DNA of 64,000 nt from Enoplolaimus lenunculus (lineage: Eukaryota; Nematoda; Enoplea; Enoplida; Thoracostomopsidae), in assembly GCA_030248215.1 (NCBI GenBank), contig JASANG010002630.1, forward strand, positions 1 to 64,000, read 5' to 3'. The notes below the pieces were generated by a model that did not search any database, was not told where the DNA came from, and saw only the letters and a list, made by a program, of their open reading frames with translations. How positions within the stretch are numbered: the stretch's first letter is position 1; each line of letters starts with the position of its first letter. The position numbers and the translations under genes were made by a program. This document shows, one piece after another, positions 13,201 to 20,715 of this stretch.

Positions 13201-16200
13201 GTTACGAGCAATCTAATTTCAGCACAAAACGATTTTCTGCGAGTAACATGAATAAATTGTTTAAAGACCTCTAAATCCGATAAATGGATAGTTAGCTAAT
13301 AACCGATTTGCATATTAGTTCGATTGGTTAAGTCTAAATTAGGATTTAGAAATTCTTTCACCAAAACAGCAAGTTGGTATGCTATCAATTTCACTTGTTG
13401 GCGTACGTCATTGTGTTTGATCAGGGAAACGCGATCTCCCTCGCGTTTACGTGTAAAAAATTAATTGAAATGAACCGTTCTCGTAAAATAATAATCGTTT
13501 ATGGTGGTTAGGCTTAAAGTCTTCGCATAATGATGCAATGTAGCATCTTATATGTTCTTTAAGCATGATGTACTAAAGTTGGAATCAGCATCGGTATCGG
13601 CACGCCACCGGTTCGGCATCGGAAAATTTTCAAAATACAAATCGCCATCGGCAAAAATTTTGGTATTGGCACATGTCTAGTCTAACAAACGTCACAAAAA
13701 CATCTTATTTTTTTTAATTTCATGAACAAAAACTGTTGTTGGAAAATTTTTGCGACCTGTTCGCTCACAACTGTTCCATTATTTATCGAAGCGATACTCT
13801 GAGCGAAGCTCGGACTGTCGGGAATCGTTTTATGTTTTGTACTCTGGGGTCAAAAGGTGGATGTCCGTCCGCCCGCCTGTCCATCCGAAAAGAATCTCAA
13901 GAACAGCTGAACCGATTTTAATGAACTTTTTTTGTTGAAAGCCAATTATACTGGAGTGTTAATTTTTAGCCGTTTTTAGCTACAGGTTAATTTGCATAAT
14001 TAATTAAGCCTAAATTAGGTCTTTCTACATTATTTCACTAATTATTACAGTTTACAAGCAACCTAATTTCAACATTGAACGGTTTTTGGGTGCGAGGAAT
14101 CCGCATAGATTGTTTACAAACCTCCAAAACAAATAATTGAGTAGTTAGCTCATAGGTATATAATTTGCATATTAGCATTGTTTCTAACCTAAATTAGGAA
14201 TTTTTACAATATTTCACTAATTATTAAGGTTAAAAGCAATATAATTTCAGTACTAAAGAATTTTTAGGTGCGAGGAATCTGACTAAAGTGTTTACAAACC
14301 TCCAAAACCGACATTTGAAGAGTTAGCTAATAGCCAATTTGCATATTAGCTTAATTGACAAGGCAAAATTACGAGTTGTTAAATTATATACAGAATTATT
14401 AGGGTTTATACATTATTTCACTAATTATTACAGTTTACAAGTAACCTAATTTCAACATTGAAGGGTTTTTGGGTGCGAGGAATCCGCATAGATTGTTTAC
14501 AAACCTCCAAAACAAATAATTGAGTAGTTAGCTCATCGATATATCATTTGCATATTAGCATTGTTTCTAAGCCTAAATTAGGACTTTTTACAATATTTCA
14601 CTAATTATTAAGGTTAAAAGCAATATAATTTCAGTACTAAAGAATTTTTAGGTGCGAGGAATCTGACTAAAGTGTTTACAAACCTCCAAAACCGACATTT
14701 GAAGAGTGAGCTAATAGCCAATTTGCATATTAGCTTAATTGACAAGGCAAAATTACGAGTTGTTAAATTATATACACAATTATTAGGGTTTATACATTAT
14801 TTCACTAATTATTACAGTTTACAAGTAACCTAATTTCAACATTGAAGGGTTTTTGGGTGCGAGGAATCCGCATAGATTGTTTACAAACCTCCACAACAAA
14901 TAATTGAGTAGTTAGCTCATCGATATATCATTTGCATATTAGCATTGTTTCTAAGCCTAAATTAGGACTTTTTACAATATTTCACTAATTATTAAGGTTA
15001 AAAGCAATATAATTTCAGTACTAAAGAATTTTTACGTGCGGGGAATCTGACTAAAGTGTTTACAAACCTCCAAAACCGACATTTGAAGAGTTAGCTAATA
15101 GCCAATTTGCATATTAGCTTAATTGACATGACAAAATTAGGAGTTGTTAAATTATTTACATAATTATTAGGGTTTACTGAAGGTTTTTGGATACGAGAAA
15201 ACTGAATAAATTGTTTACAAACCTTCAAAACCAACAAATAATAGTTAGCTGATAACTAATTTGCATATTAGCTTAACTGCTTACGTGTGTTCGAGCTTCG
15301 CTTAATACATGTAGCTCCACTACGACTGGTTGTTATAGAAACTGAAAAACTGCTCTGTATTCAAAAACTATACGTAAAATAGTTGGAAACCTACAACTTG
15401 ACTAAAGTCCAATTTTCAATAAAAAGCTGAAAATCATTAGTAGCACTGCATTCAGACCGTCAAACGTACCCAAAAACGGCCTTCTATTAAGCGACTGATT
15501 AAATTGCATTATAACGTCATCCAGCATCCCTGACGAAGGCCGATATTTAGCAAATCTTTCGTTATCGCTTAACTGAACACGTCCAATATATAAAACTTCA
15601 AATTTCGAGTACACAGAAGGCGGATCAATTGGTTGTAATTTCTGGCCTCGTTCAACGCACATTTTACCAAAATCTTCAAAATCACGGCAGGCGACACGAA
15701 CGTTATAATCGGAATTGGTTCCAAATACCTGACTGGCGGTAGGTGAGCTGACGCAACAGTCCATATTATGACGCAAAGGCACTGAAGACACTAAGGCACA
15801 TTCCGCGCTCTGATCATTTATTATACATCGGAGATTTTTTTGAAGCTCATCAACCTGAAACAAAAACCGGTGCCCGTTCTCCAATAATTTGTTACGTATA
15901 TGGAATAAGATATCTGGTTCCAGTATGAAATCCGACATTTTTCAATATCTGATATCGGCATAATTCAAATCTAGTATTATTTCACCACATATTTTTGCGT
16001 TACTGGCCACAATTTCTTTCTTGAAAAGCTAAATTTATTCCAATGTGTGCTTATCTAGGCTATCCAAAGAAAACTATATAACATGGTGGCACACTATCCA
16101 CGAATTGACCGAATTATTGCCGAACTTTGTTGGATTCGGCTTTTGGATTCGGCTTTTCCACAACCGAATCCGAATCCGAACCTTTGTTGCCACCCTGGTA

Positions 16201-16815
16201 TATAACCTACCTTATCGGCAATATTAGCCACAAAAACATGTGAAATAAACGGAGCTCTTTCGTCAATGCGAATCAAATAGGCAAAACAGCCGGAGTGAAA
16301 CTGAGATTTCATAAAACGCGAGACCTCCAAAATATTATGCTCAAACAGTACATCATTGTCGCTGTTGAAATCGATTTTAACAACTTGTAATTTTACACCA
16401 TTTAACCGAACGACGACATCAGTGCGTTTACAATCTCCATTTGCACCATAACAATGCATATAATCATCAGCTACCTAAAACAATTATGCATTTTCGGCCA
16501 TATTTTATATTTATTTCTGCATACGTATATACGTAAGTCGTGCCCCAACAACACTTAACAAAAATACTACGTATAAGGGTCTGTTTCATTTGCAAACTTA
16601 TAAATTAAAAAATCTGAAATATATACGAATACAATTCACGTGCTACCAAAATGCATGTCGATCCAATAAGCGAAACACAATAAAGCCAGTATTTTCGTTT
16701 GTAACATCTTACGTACTTCTGCGACAATCCATGGCAGCATAGAAGATGTGTAATGACGATCCAGAACAGAAAACCCACAATACGTCGCTTCAAATTCCAA
16801 AATTTCTGCGTTCAT
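7169..16815 (-). CDS. TBC1D1/4: TBC1D1/TBC1D4 (AS160)-like Rab GTPase-activating protein, 5' exons (partial)
   Basis: Minus-strand gene; family members inactivate Rab GTPases on vesicles (e.g. GLUT4 traffic) and are controlled by AKT/AMPK-type phosphorylation. Coding exons seen: 16717-16815, 16211-16474, 15470-15854, 12417-12563, 11496-11678, 10650-10774, 9966-10064, 9100-9197, 7169-7213. Phases agree from exon 1 through 9966-10064; a small exon is probably missing between 9966 and 9197, because 9100-9197 starts in phase 1. PTB1 carries SSMLPWIVAEV, then GCFAYLIRIDER and ISHVFVANIADK; PTB2 starts at YSKFEVLYIGRVQL and resumes as MLLLIGETDVCIISL and YSDHVGFVCSSS, all matching the human TBC1D1/4 order. 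The TBC catalytic domain was not found and should lie left of base 1. Identity of the family is secure; TBC1D1 versus TBC1D4 cannot be told and may not apply outside vertebrates. Confidence 0.85.
7860..8122. mobile_element. piggyBac-like MITE inserted in R1 copy a, carrying a tRNA-like sequence
   Basis: Inverted ends CCCCTTCTCACAT and ATGTGAGAAAGGG. Right flank TTAA (8123-8126), left flank ATAA (7856-7859). Other R1 units read GTCAATTAAGC at this point, so the pre-insertion site was TTAA and the left copy has mutated once. 263 bp. Confidence 0.7.
8010..8076 (+). ncRNA. tRNA-Gly(CCC)-like pol III sequence inside the MITE
   Basis: A-box-like TAGCTGAGTGGTGATGG, anticodon-loop-like CGCCTCCCAC as in tRNA-Gly(CCC), and B-box-like GAGTTCGAATCC in the right order and spacing. 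Acceptor and anticodon stems do not pair well, so this is a tRNA-derived relic or pol III promoter, not a working tRNA gene. Confidence 0.5.
9100..9197 (-). CDS. TBC1D1/4: TBC1D1/4-like exon: helical region after PTB2
   Basis: 98 nt, phase 1 to phase 0, acceptor TGGTTTTAG, donor GTACAT. It encodes WNMHRIILKRISQLRFDHQE then HVLSSYKDQ, which resembles human TBC1D1 KLELQKHLTTLTNQEQATIF then EEVQKLRP. The exon that should join it to 9966-10064 (phase 0 to phase 1, encoding the last PTB2 helix) was not found. Confidence 0.6.
9966..10064 (-). CDS. TBC1D1/4: TBC1D1/4-like exon 7: PTB2 late strands
   Basis: 33 codons, phase 0 both ends, acceptor CTATTTTCAG, donor GTAAGT. It encodes YSDHVGFVCSSS then SLVCFTFRTQSERV, matching HVDHFGFICRESS and FVCYVFQCTNEAL of human TBC1D1. 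It continues directly in phase from exon 6. Confidence 0.8.
10190..10500. repeat. Diverged relative of the 1822-2122 fold-back family
   Basis: Begins GCAAGAGTATGCAACT and ends TACATACTCCTGTTAAAA with a hairpin-like TTGTACAAAAGGTACTCGG inside; the ends resemble those of 1822-2122 but the arms have decayed. Confidence 0.4.
10650..10774 (-). CDS. TBC1D1/4: TBC1D1/4-like exon 6: PTB2 middle strands
   Basis: 125 nt, phase 1 to phase 0, acceptor ATGTTCAG, donor GTATAT. It encodes MLLLIGETDVCIISLNNKRV then VFQIMLDDICAVLQ, which aligns with human TBC1D1 MLFTIGQSEVYLISPDTKKI then ALEKNFKEISFCSQG. The exon is too short to appear as a notable open frame and was found by the homology and splice phase. 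Confidence 0.8.
11496..11678 (-). CDS. TBC1D1/4: TBC1D1/4-like exon 5: acidic/serine linker
   Basis: 183 nt, phase 1 to phase 1, with acceptor TTTATAG and donor GTATGA. It encodes LQYEEVQKSSSSSLSDDGDV.. and a charged stretch ending in VVQDSEK; low complexity, so the homology is positional rather than by sequence. The phases fit exons 4 and 6 exactly. Confidence 0.65.
12417..12563 (-). CDS. TBC1D1/4: TBC1D1/4-like exon 4: phospho-regulatory linker
   Basis: Acceptor CACTTCAG, donor GTGAGT, phase 1 to phase 1. It encodes a low-complexity basic/serine linker inside PTB2 containing LRRNSV and SKRHGSV, each with Arg at -3 to Ser, i.e. basophilic-kinase sites. In vertebrate TBC1D1/4 the equivalent insert holds AKT/AMPK sites (e.g. 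RKSFS, RRHAS). That these residues are phosphorylated is inference. Confidence 0.7.
13120..13340 (+). repeat. R1 core fragment
   Basis: Roughly one R1 unit, from TAGCTACAGGCTAAT to ATTTGCATATTAG, without element ends. Confidence 0.55.
13375..13680 (-). repeat. CGGCATCGG-type element, copy 1
   Basis: Contains GCTATCAATTTCACTTGTTG, then AATTAATTGAAATGAACCG, GCATGATGTACTAAAGTTGG and a (CATCGG)-rich end reading GTATTGGCACATGTCTA. Matches 22161-22586 on the opposite strand and 22722-23062 on the same strand. Confidence 0.6.
13792..15330 (+). mobile_element. Helentron-like element R1, copy b, with a 384-bp higher-order core
   Basis: Opposite orientation to copy a. Degenerate hairpin end near 13800, GTCCGTCCGCCCGCCTGTCC tract, then a core in which a composite unit of about 384 bp repeats from about 14018, 14402 and 14786, each made of two related about 190-bp halves. 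It ends CTACGACTGGT before TGTT. ATTTGCAT followed by ATTAG recurs once per half-unit. Confidence 0.65.
15470..15854 (-). CDS. TBC1D1/4: TBC1D1/4-like exon 3: end of PTB1, linker, start of PTB2
   Basis: 128 codons plus 1 nt. It opens with the last helix of PTB1 (VDELQKNLRCI), runs through a Ser/Cys-containing linker and starts PTB2 at KFEVLYIGRVQL followed by MLDDVIMQFNQSL, the counterpart of KFEVLFCGRVTV and LIDECIEKF in human TBC1D1. The donor GTACGT follows TTTTTGG at 15470. The open frame continues upstream of the acceptor to an ATG at 15938, which could support an internal start, but the phase-matched splice to exon 2 is favoured. Confidence 0.8.
16082..16197. mobile_element. Short hAT-like MITE beside TBC1D1/4-like exon 2
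   Basis: Ends CATGGTGGCAC and GTTGCCACCCTG with ATTCGG-type repeats between. Flanks CTATATAA (16074-16081) and GTATATAA (16198-16205), 7/8 identical. 116 bp. Confidence 0.7.
16211..16474 (-). CDS. TBC1D1/4: TBC1D1/4-like exon 2: core of PTB1
   Basis: 88 codons, phase 0 at both ends, acceptor after TTGTTTTAG and donor GTAGGT. It encodes VVVRLNGVKLQVVKID, then FEHNILEVSRF, SGCFAYLIRIDER and ISHVFVANIADK. These correspond to the human TBC1D1 strands VRLCVSPSGL, FECKPQRVHKLI, SYFACLIKED and ICYVFKADDQTKV. A short hAT-like MITE (16082-16197) sits only 13 bp beyond the donor. Confidence 0.85.
16717..16815 (-). CDS. TBC1D1/4: TBC1D1/4-like exon 1: start of PTB1
   Basis: 33 codons from ATG at 16815 (MNAEILEFEATYCGF..). 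An in-frame ATG four codons upstream (16827) is an alternative start. The conserved signature MLPWIVAEV aligns with MLPWVVAEVRR in human TBC1D1. Two splice choices sit 4 nt apart: donor GTACGT at 16716 with acceptor TTTTAG before 16474 (phase 0, preferred), or donor GTAAGA at 16712 with acceptor GTAG four bases inside the next exon (phase 1). Both keep the frame open and differ by one residue type. Confidence 0.75.
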
Positions 16816-17360
16816 TATGTATAACAATTATGCATACAGATAACAGCGCAGTGTAATACTCCAAATTATTCGAAAGTCACAGCAACAAAATCGATATGTC
16901 ATTGAGACATCACAAGTATTATATAATACACAGGAACTTGTCATATAAGTACGTATATATTTGACCGCATAACCAGAGTGCTGAATAAACAATCTTCACA
17001 AAAGAACTGCCGACAGCCAAGGACACCTGCTGCAAGGGTTCTTCCAACCAGAAATACTTAGAGTTAATAACTCGTATTAATTTTTATTCAACAAAACAAG
17101 GACCGAAATATAAATAGCCAAGTGCGTCCTGATATATTTTTATAGTCCGATGTCGAATACCTCACTTAAAAAAACCGAAAAACCAGAATTGAATAAACCT
17201 AGAAACCCATAAAACCAGCGACGCTTATTTACCCATTAAACTTACCGCATTCCTTCGTCCATAAATGAAAAAACAGGGAACATAATTTTTGTGTTCGAAT
17301 TCGAAAAATATATAGCTTTGTCAGTGTAGGTAATATGAACCGGGACTTCGGACCTTTTTA

Positions 17361-17455
17361 ACTAAGCAGCTGGAAAAGCGGTCTTACAGAGCGGTAATCG
17401 AACTAGTGGCCTTAGCATTCGGAGGCAAGCGCTCTACCACTGCGCCACACAGACA
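17361..17455 (-). ncRNA. tRNA-like pseudogene or SINE head
   Basis: On the minus strand TGGCGCAGTGGTAGAGCGC (A box) is followed at tRNA spacing by CTAGTTCGATTACCG (B box with errors). The anticodon stem (around CCTCCGAATGC) pairs poorly. No tail or TSD recognised. Confidence 0.4.
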
Positions 17456-17550
17456 GCTTCTCCAAATGCTCCTATCGTTAATAACCTTTATGTCGACCGT
17501 AAGCTGTCGGCTAGCAAGCATACAAAACAATGCGCCTATGATATGTATGG

Positions 17551-17894
17551 CAGGGTGCAACCAAAAATCCGGTCCGGTATTTTTCATCGTCCGGTTTCAG
17601 TAAATCTTTACCGAAATTAAAAATTCCGGTATTAAATTTTGGTCCGTGGAAATTAAAATATCTTACTAAAAATGACGATAATAATTCAATAATTTCAATT
17701 GTATAGCACGTATGTAAACCTACAACCATCGAAGGTAGATTTCGCTTCCGTGGATTATGAAAATAATCAATAATATTGCAAAAAAGAAAATTAAAATGAA
17801 TTTCTTGGTGGCATGTATTTTTCATTTTCCGGTTCCGGTAACTTTCCAAATTCCGGTTGCGGTTCCGGGAAAATGTAATTCCGGTTGCACCCCG
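17551..17894. mobile_element. hAT-like MITE with CCGGTT/CCGGAA subterminal repeats, copy 1
   Basis: Begins CAGGGTGCAACC and ends GGTTGCACCCCG. Flanks ATGTATGG (17543-17550) and GTATATGG (17895-17902), 6/8. Same family as 28698-29088. Confidence 0.75.
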
Positions 17895-18119
17895 GTATAT
17901 GGCGGCTAGCAATGGAAATATATGTTGTAATGTACAGCAAATCGTAAGTAAATAAAAAATATCGTGTAGTCATTTCTTGTAATTTTCATATCTTTCAAAC
18001 GAGAACGCAGCCTAATAGAATAAACTTATATGCCAGTCAATTAAGAATCGTATATATATAAACTGGTCGCGGTGAGGATCCGGCAAATAACGTGGTGGTC
18101 CCGGTCCCCCGGTAAGGGC

Positions 18120-18483
18120 GCGGGATGGGCGGTCTCGGTTAAAAACCGAAATCTGACAACCGAGACCGACCAAGAAAAGTCTCAGTCTCGGTCAATTTTT
18201 GGATATCAACGAAAAAAAATTTAAATTTTCAAAATAAATTATTTATAAAGCTTTTTAGTGGTTTTTGATTTTTACAGATTTTGTGTTTTTTCAGAATATC
18301 TGCTAATAATTATTGCGTTACTTCCAAACTTCATAATTTCAAACAATTATTCATCAGCCATCACTTATTTCAACAATAGTTATAAATTTGCTGAATAGTG
18401 ACTCAAAAAAAGCGAGACCAATACCTGTCAAATACCATACCGAGACTTGCCGAGACCGAGACTCCCATCCCTGGTCGGGACCT
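18120..18483. mobile_element. hAT-like MITE with GGTCTCGG subterminal repeats, nested
   Basis: Inverted ends read GGGATGGGCGGTCTCGG and, from the right, CAGGGATGGGAGTCTCGG. Flanks GTAAGGGC and GTCGGGAC agree 6/8. It is inserted in a GGTCCCGG/GGCCCC-rich sequence (about 18060-18520) that looks like another MITE. Confidence 0.65.
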
Positions 18484-19499
18484 GAGGCCCCGGTACCGTA
18501 ACCAGGCCCCGGGGCATCTCTAATTGCATATGCACCACTTTCAACAAGGTCGTCCCTTGACCATCCATCCCATTTTCGACTGGATACCGTATTCAAAGTG
18601 CAGCAATTTACCATAGCGCTCATGGCGTAGACAAATTGTTATTAGTCATGCGCAGCTGAAAACGGTACAAAAGACATCTCGTCTTAGAACGACGATCAAT
18701 ACCAAAATAGAAAAACAGATAATCGAATCGCCTAATGAAGTAAAACGCGTGTAAAGCTAAAAATCTTCGAAGCTCTTTCATTTTTTAATTCTTGATCATA
18801 GTTCCACTAGCTATGGATATACTACCCGGGAAATACAAGCCTATTGAATCCATAGTGGTAATGTATCGGAATAGCGTTTGATTCTGTAAACATGAGTAAC
18901 CTACGTTAAAAATCATTTTGTCCCGTCTTCAATTGTTTGTATCACGTCTTCGGAAAAGTAAGTGATTTCAAATATGCTCGTATCAAAAAGAATTTAACAG
19001 AAATAGCCGTCTTGCTTCTCACCTGATTTGCATGCTTAATTTTGGTTAGAAAGTTGTTTTATTCTTGCTTGTGGTATCGCGTACGTGTTGGTTTTAAATA
19101 GCTGGTTTAAGTGCGCGCATTGGTTTAGATGGTCCATATGCGCGCGGATACAGGTTGGCAATCCCTCTGTAGCCAAATTGGCACTTTTTAAGTTCTCAAA
19201 CTTGCGAAACTCGCTCGCAGTGCCGGAGCTTCCAAGCTCCAGGGTGGGGCCCCATACTCGCTAGCGAAGCGAGCGAAAACACAGACGAATTTTAAAAACT
19301 TGACAAAGCACATAGATAATAAGTTATGCTGGCTGAGGTTCGCGACGAAGCCCCTAAGCAACTGCGAAATTTTAAGATATCAGTACAAAATTTTGCATTG
19401 TAAGTTTGATTTTAACCTTGAAACTTTGCGCCAAGCCGTCTTTTATATTTGCAATAAACTACATAGTTAAACACATAGCTAGATAGTTGAAACCAGGTA

Positions 19500-20440
19500 A
19501 AAAGTAGCAGTTCACACGAGCAAGTTTTTACAGCGAGAACTTGTTTTCTCCAAAATTCCGTTCGAAACAGCTGCAGCTGCAAATGATTCGCTTATAATTT
19601 TTTTGACTCTGTAATGCTAAACAATCAATTATAGATAAGGTTCCATTCACACTTGCACATTTTTGCAGAAAAACTTGAAAATGCAGCTTGCATGTGCAAC
19701 TTTCATCACGCAACAGCTTAGAAGTTCTTGCAGCTGCAAACTATTCACAGAAATTCGTGCTATTAAATTAATTCGCACGTGTGAACGCAGTGGCAAGTCG
19801 CTTCAATTTCTTAAGAAGTTTTTCAATTGACTCTCAAGTGTACTCACATGTGCTAATTAAATTAAATAGCATGAATTCCAGTGAATAATTTGCAACTGCA
19901 TGAACTTCAAAGCTGCTTTTTGACCAAACTTGCACATGCAAGTTGCATCGGCAAGTTTTTGCTGCAAAACCTTGCACTTGTGAGTAGAGCTGTGTTAAAA
20001 AAGTTTGATTCAATTCAAGTATCAAACCTGTTCGACTTTTCGTAGGCTATGGCGATTGTGACGGGGCTTGCTTTTCATTTGTAAGCATTAAATGGAAACA
20101 GTATCATTGCGAAAACGTTTTCTAGTAAAATTCCGAATAGAGCCTTCTTAACACGTGATTAATTCTTGCAGCTGAAACTTGCAGTGTCAAGTTTCTCCAA
20201 AAATTGATTCTAAGTAATCGCAGCTGCAATTTATTCATAAGAAATAAGCCCCAAGAATTAATTCATAGACATGAAGCAAGTCGAATTAATTTACCATCAC
20301 TAGCTGAACTGATAATTCTATAGCTTATGCTTGATATTTATTGCAGTCGTCTGCAAAAGAAACTCGTGCATGTTGCAGATGCGAGTTCTTGGTGCAAAAA
20401 CTTGCACGTGTGAATAGGGCTTAACTTAACTCATCGAAAA
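19500..20440. repeat. Cluster of CACACGTGCAAG-type inverted-repeat elements
   Basis: Repeated CTTGCACGTGTGAATAGGGC / CACTTGCACATTTTTGCAG motifs in both orientations, with CAGCTGCAA motifs between. At least two copies overlap. Same family as 34878-35188 and the fragment at 57470-57595. Lies in the spacer upstream of GTF2F1. Confidence 0.6.
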
Positions 20441-20680
20441 TAATTTAAGACCTAAAGTTCAAATGTCAGAATTCCTATTCCGATAGATTGTGCAATTGGA
20501 ATCGTAATTCCGGTTCCACAACAAATTGCGCATATGCTTACGTAGTCGTTAAAACAGTTTGTGGAGCAGGTTGTGGGGATAGCGCTCGGTGAGTACATTT
20601 GTTTAGCCAGTATACTATACATACAATTTTACAGGTGTATATACACAGTTAAACGAGTTGCACTTAATTTGTACTTATAT

Positions 20681-20715
20681 ATGGCTTCGTCAGAATTTAT
20701 TGTTCGTGTCCCACG
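20681..20715 (+). CDS. GTF2F1: GTF2F1 coding exon 1 (35 nt)
   Basis: ATG GCT TCG.. encodes MASSEFIVRVP plus two bases of Arg, then donor GTATGC. The split codon CG|G joins exon 2 in phase, giving FIVRVPR-LDGDHQYSLLKFN, which matches VTEYVVRVPKNTTKKYNIMAFN of human RAP74. A possible 46-bp intron in the 5' UTR (GTGAGT at 20589, ACAG ending 20634) is visible but unproven. Confidence 0.85.

Larger units (their letters stand above)
16828..20680. other. Spacer between divergent TBC1D1/4-like and GTF2F1 genes
   Basis: Contains the tRNA-like sequence, two hAT-like MITEs (17551-17894, 18120-18483) and the GTGCAAG-type cluster (19500-20440). The rest (about 18520-19500) shows a GAAACTCGCTCGCAG / GCTAGCGAAGCGAGCG palindromic patch near 19200-19280 and nothing else I can name. 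Promoters of both genes should lie at its two ends; no strong core motifs seen. Confidence 0.5.

Noticed and set aside
7318-15330. Possible CRISPR-like or satellite array
   Set aside because: Units are not separated by unique spacers and the elements have defined mobile-element ends; this is eukaryotic DNA.
15855-15938. In-frame ATG upstream of TBC1D1/4-like exon 3 as a gene start
   Set aside because: Upstream exons with strong PTB1 homology join in phase at the acceptor, so this stretch is intron.
17361-17455. Functional tRNA gene
   Set aside because: A and B boxes present but the anticodon stem does not pair and the B box has errors.
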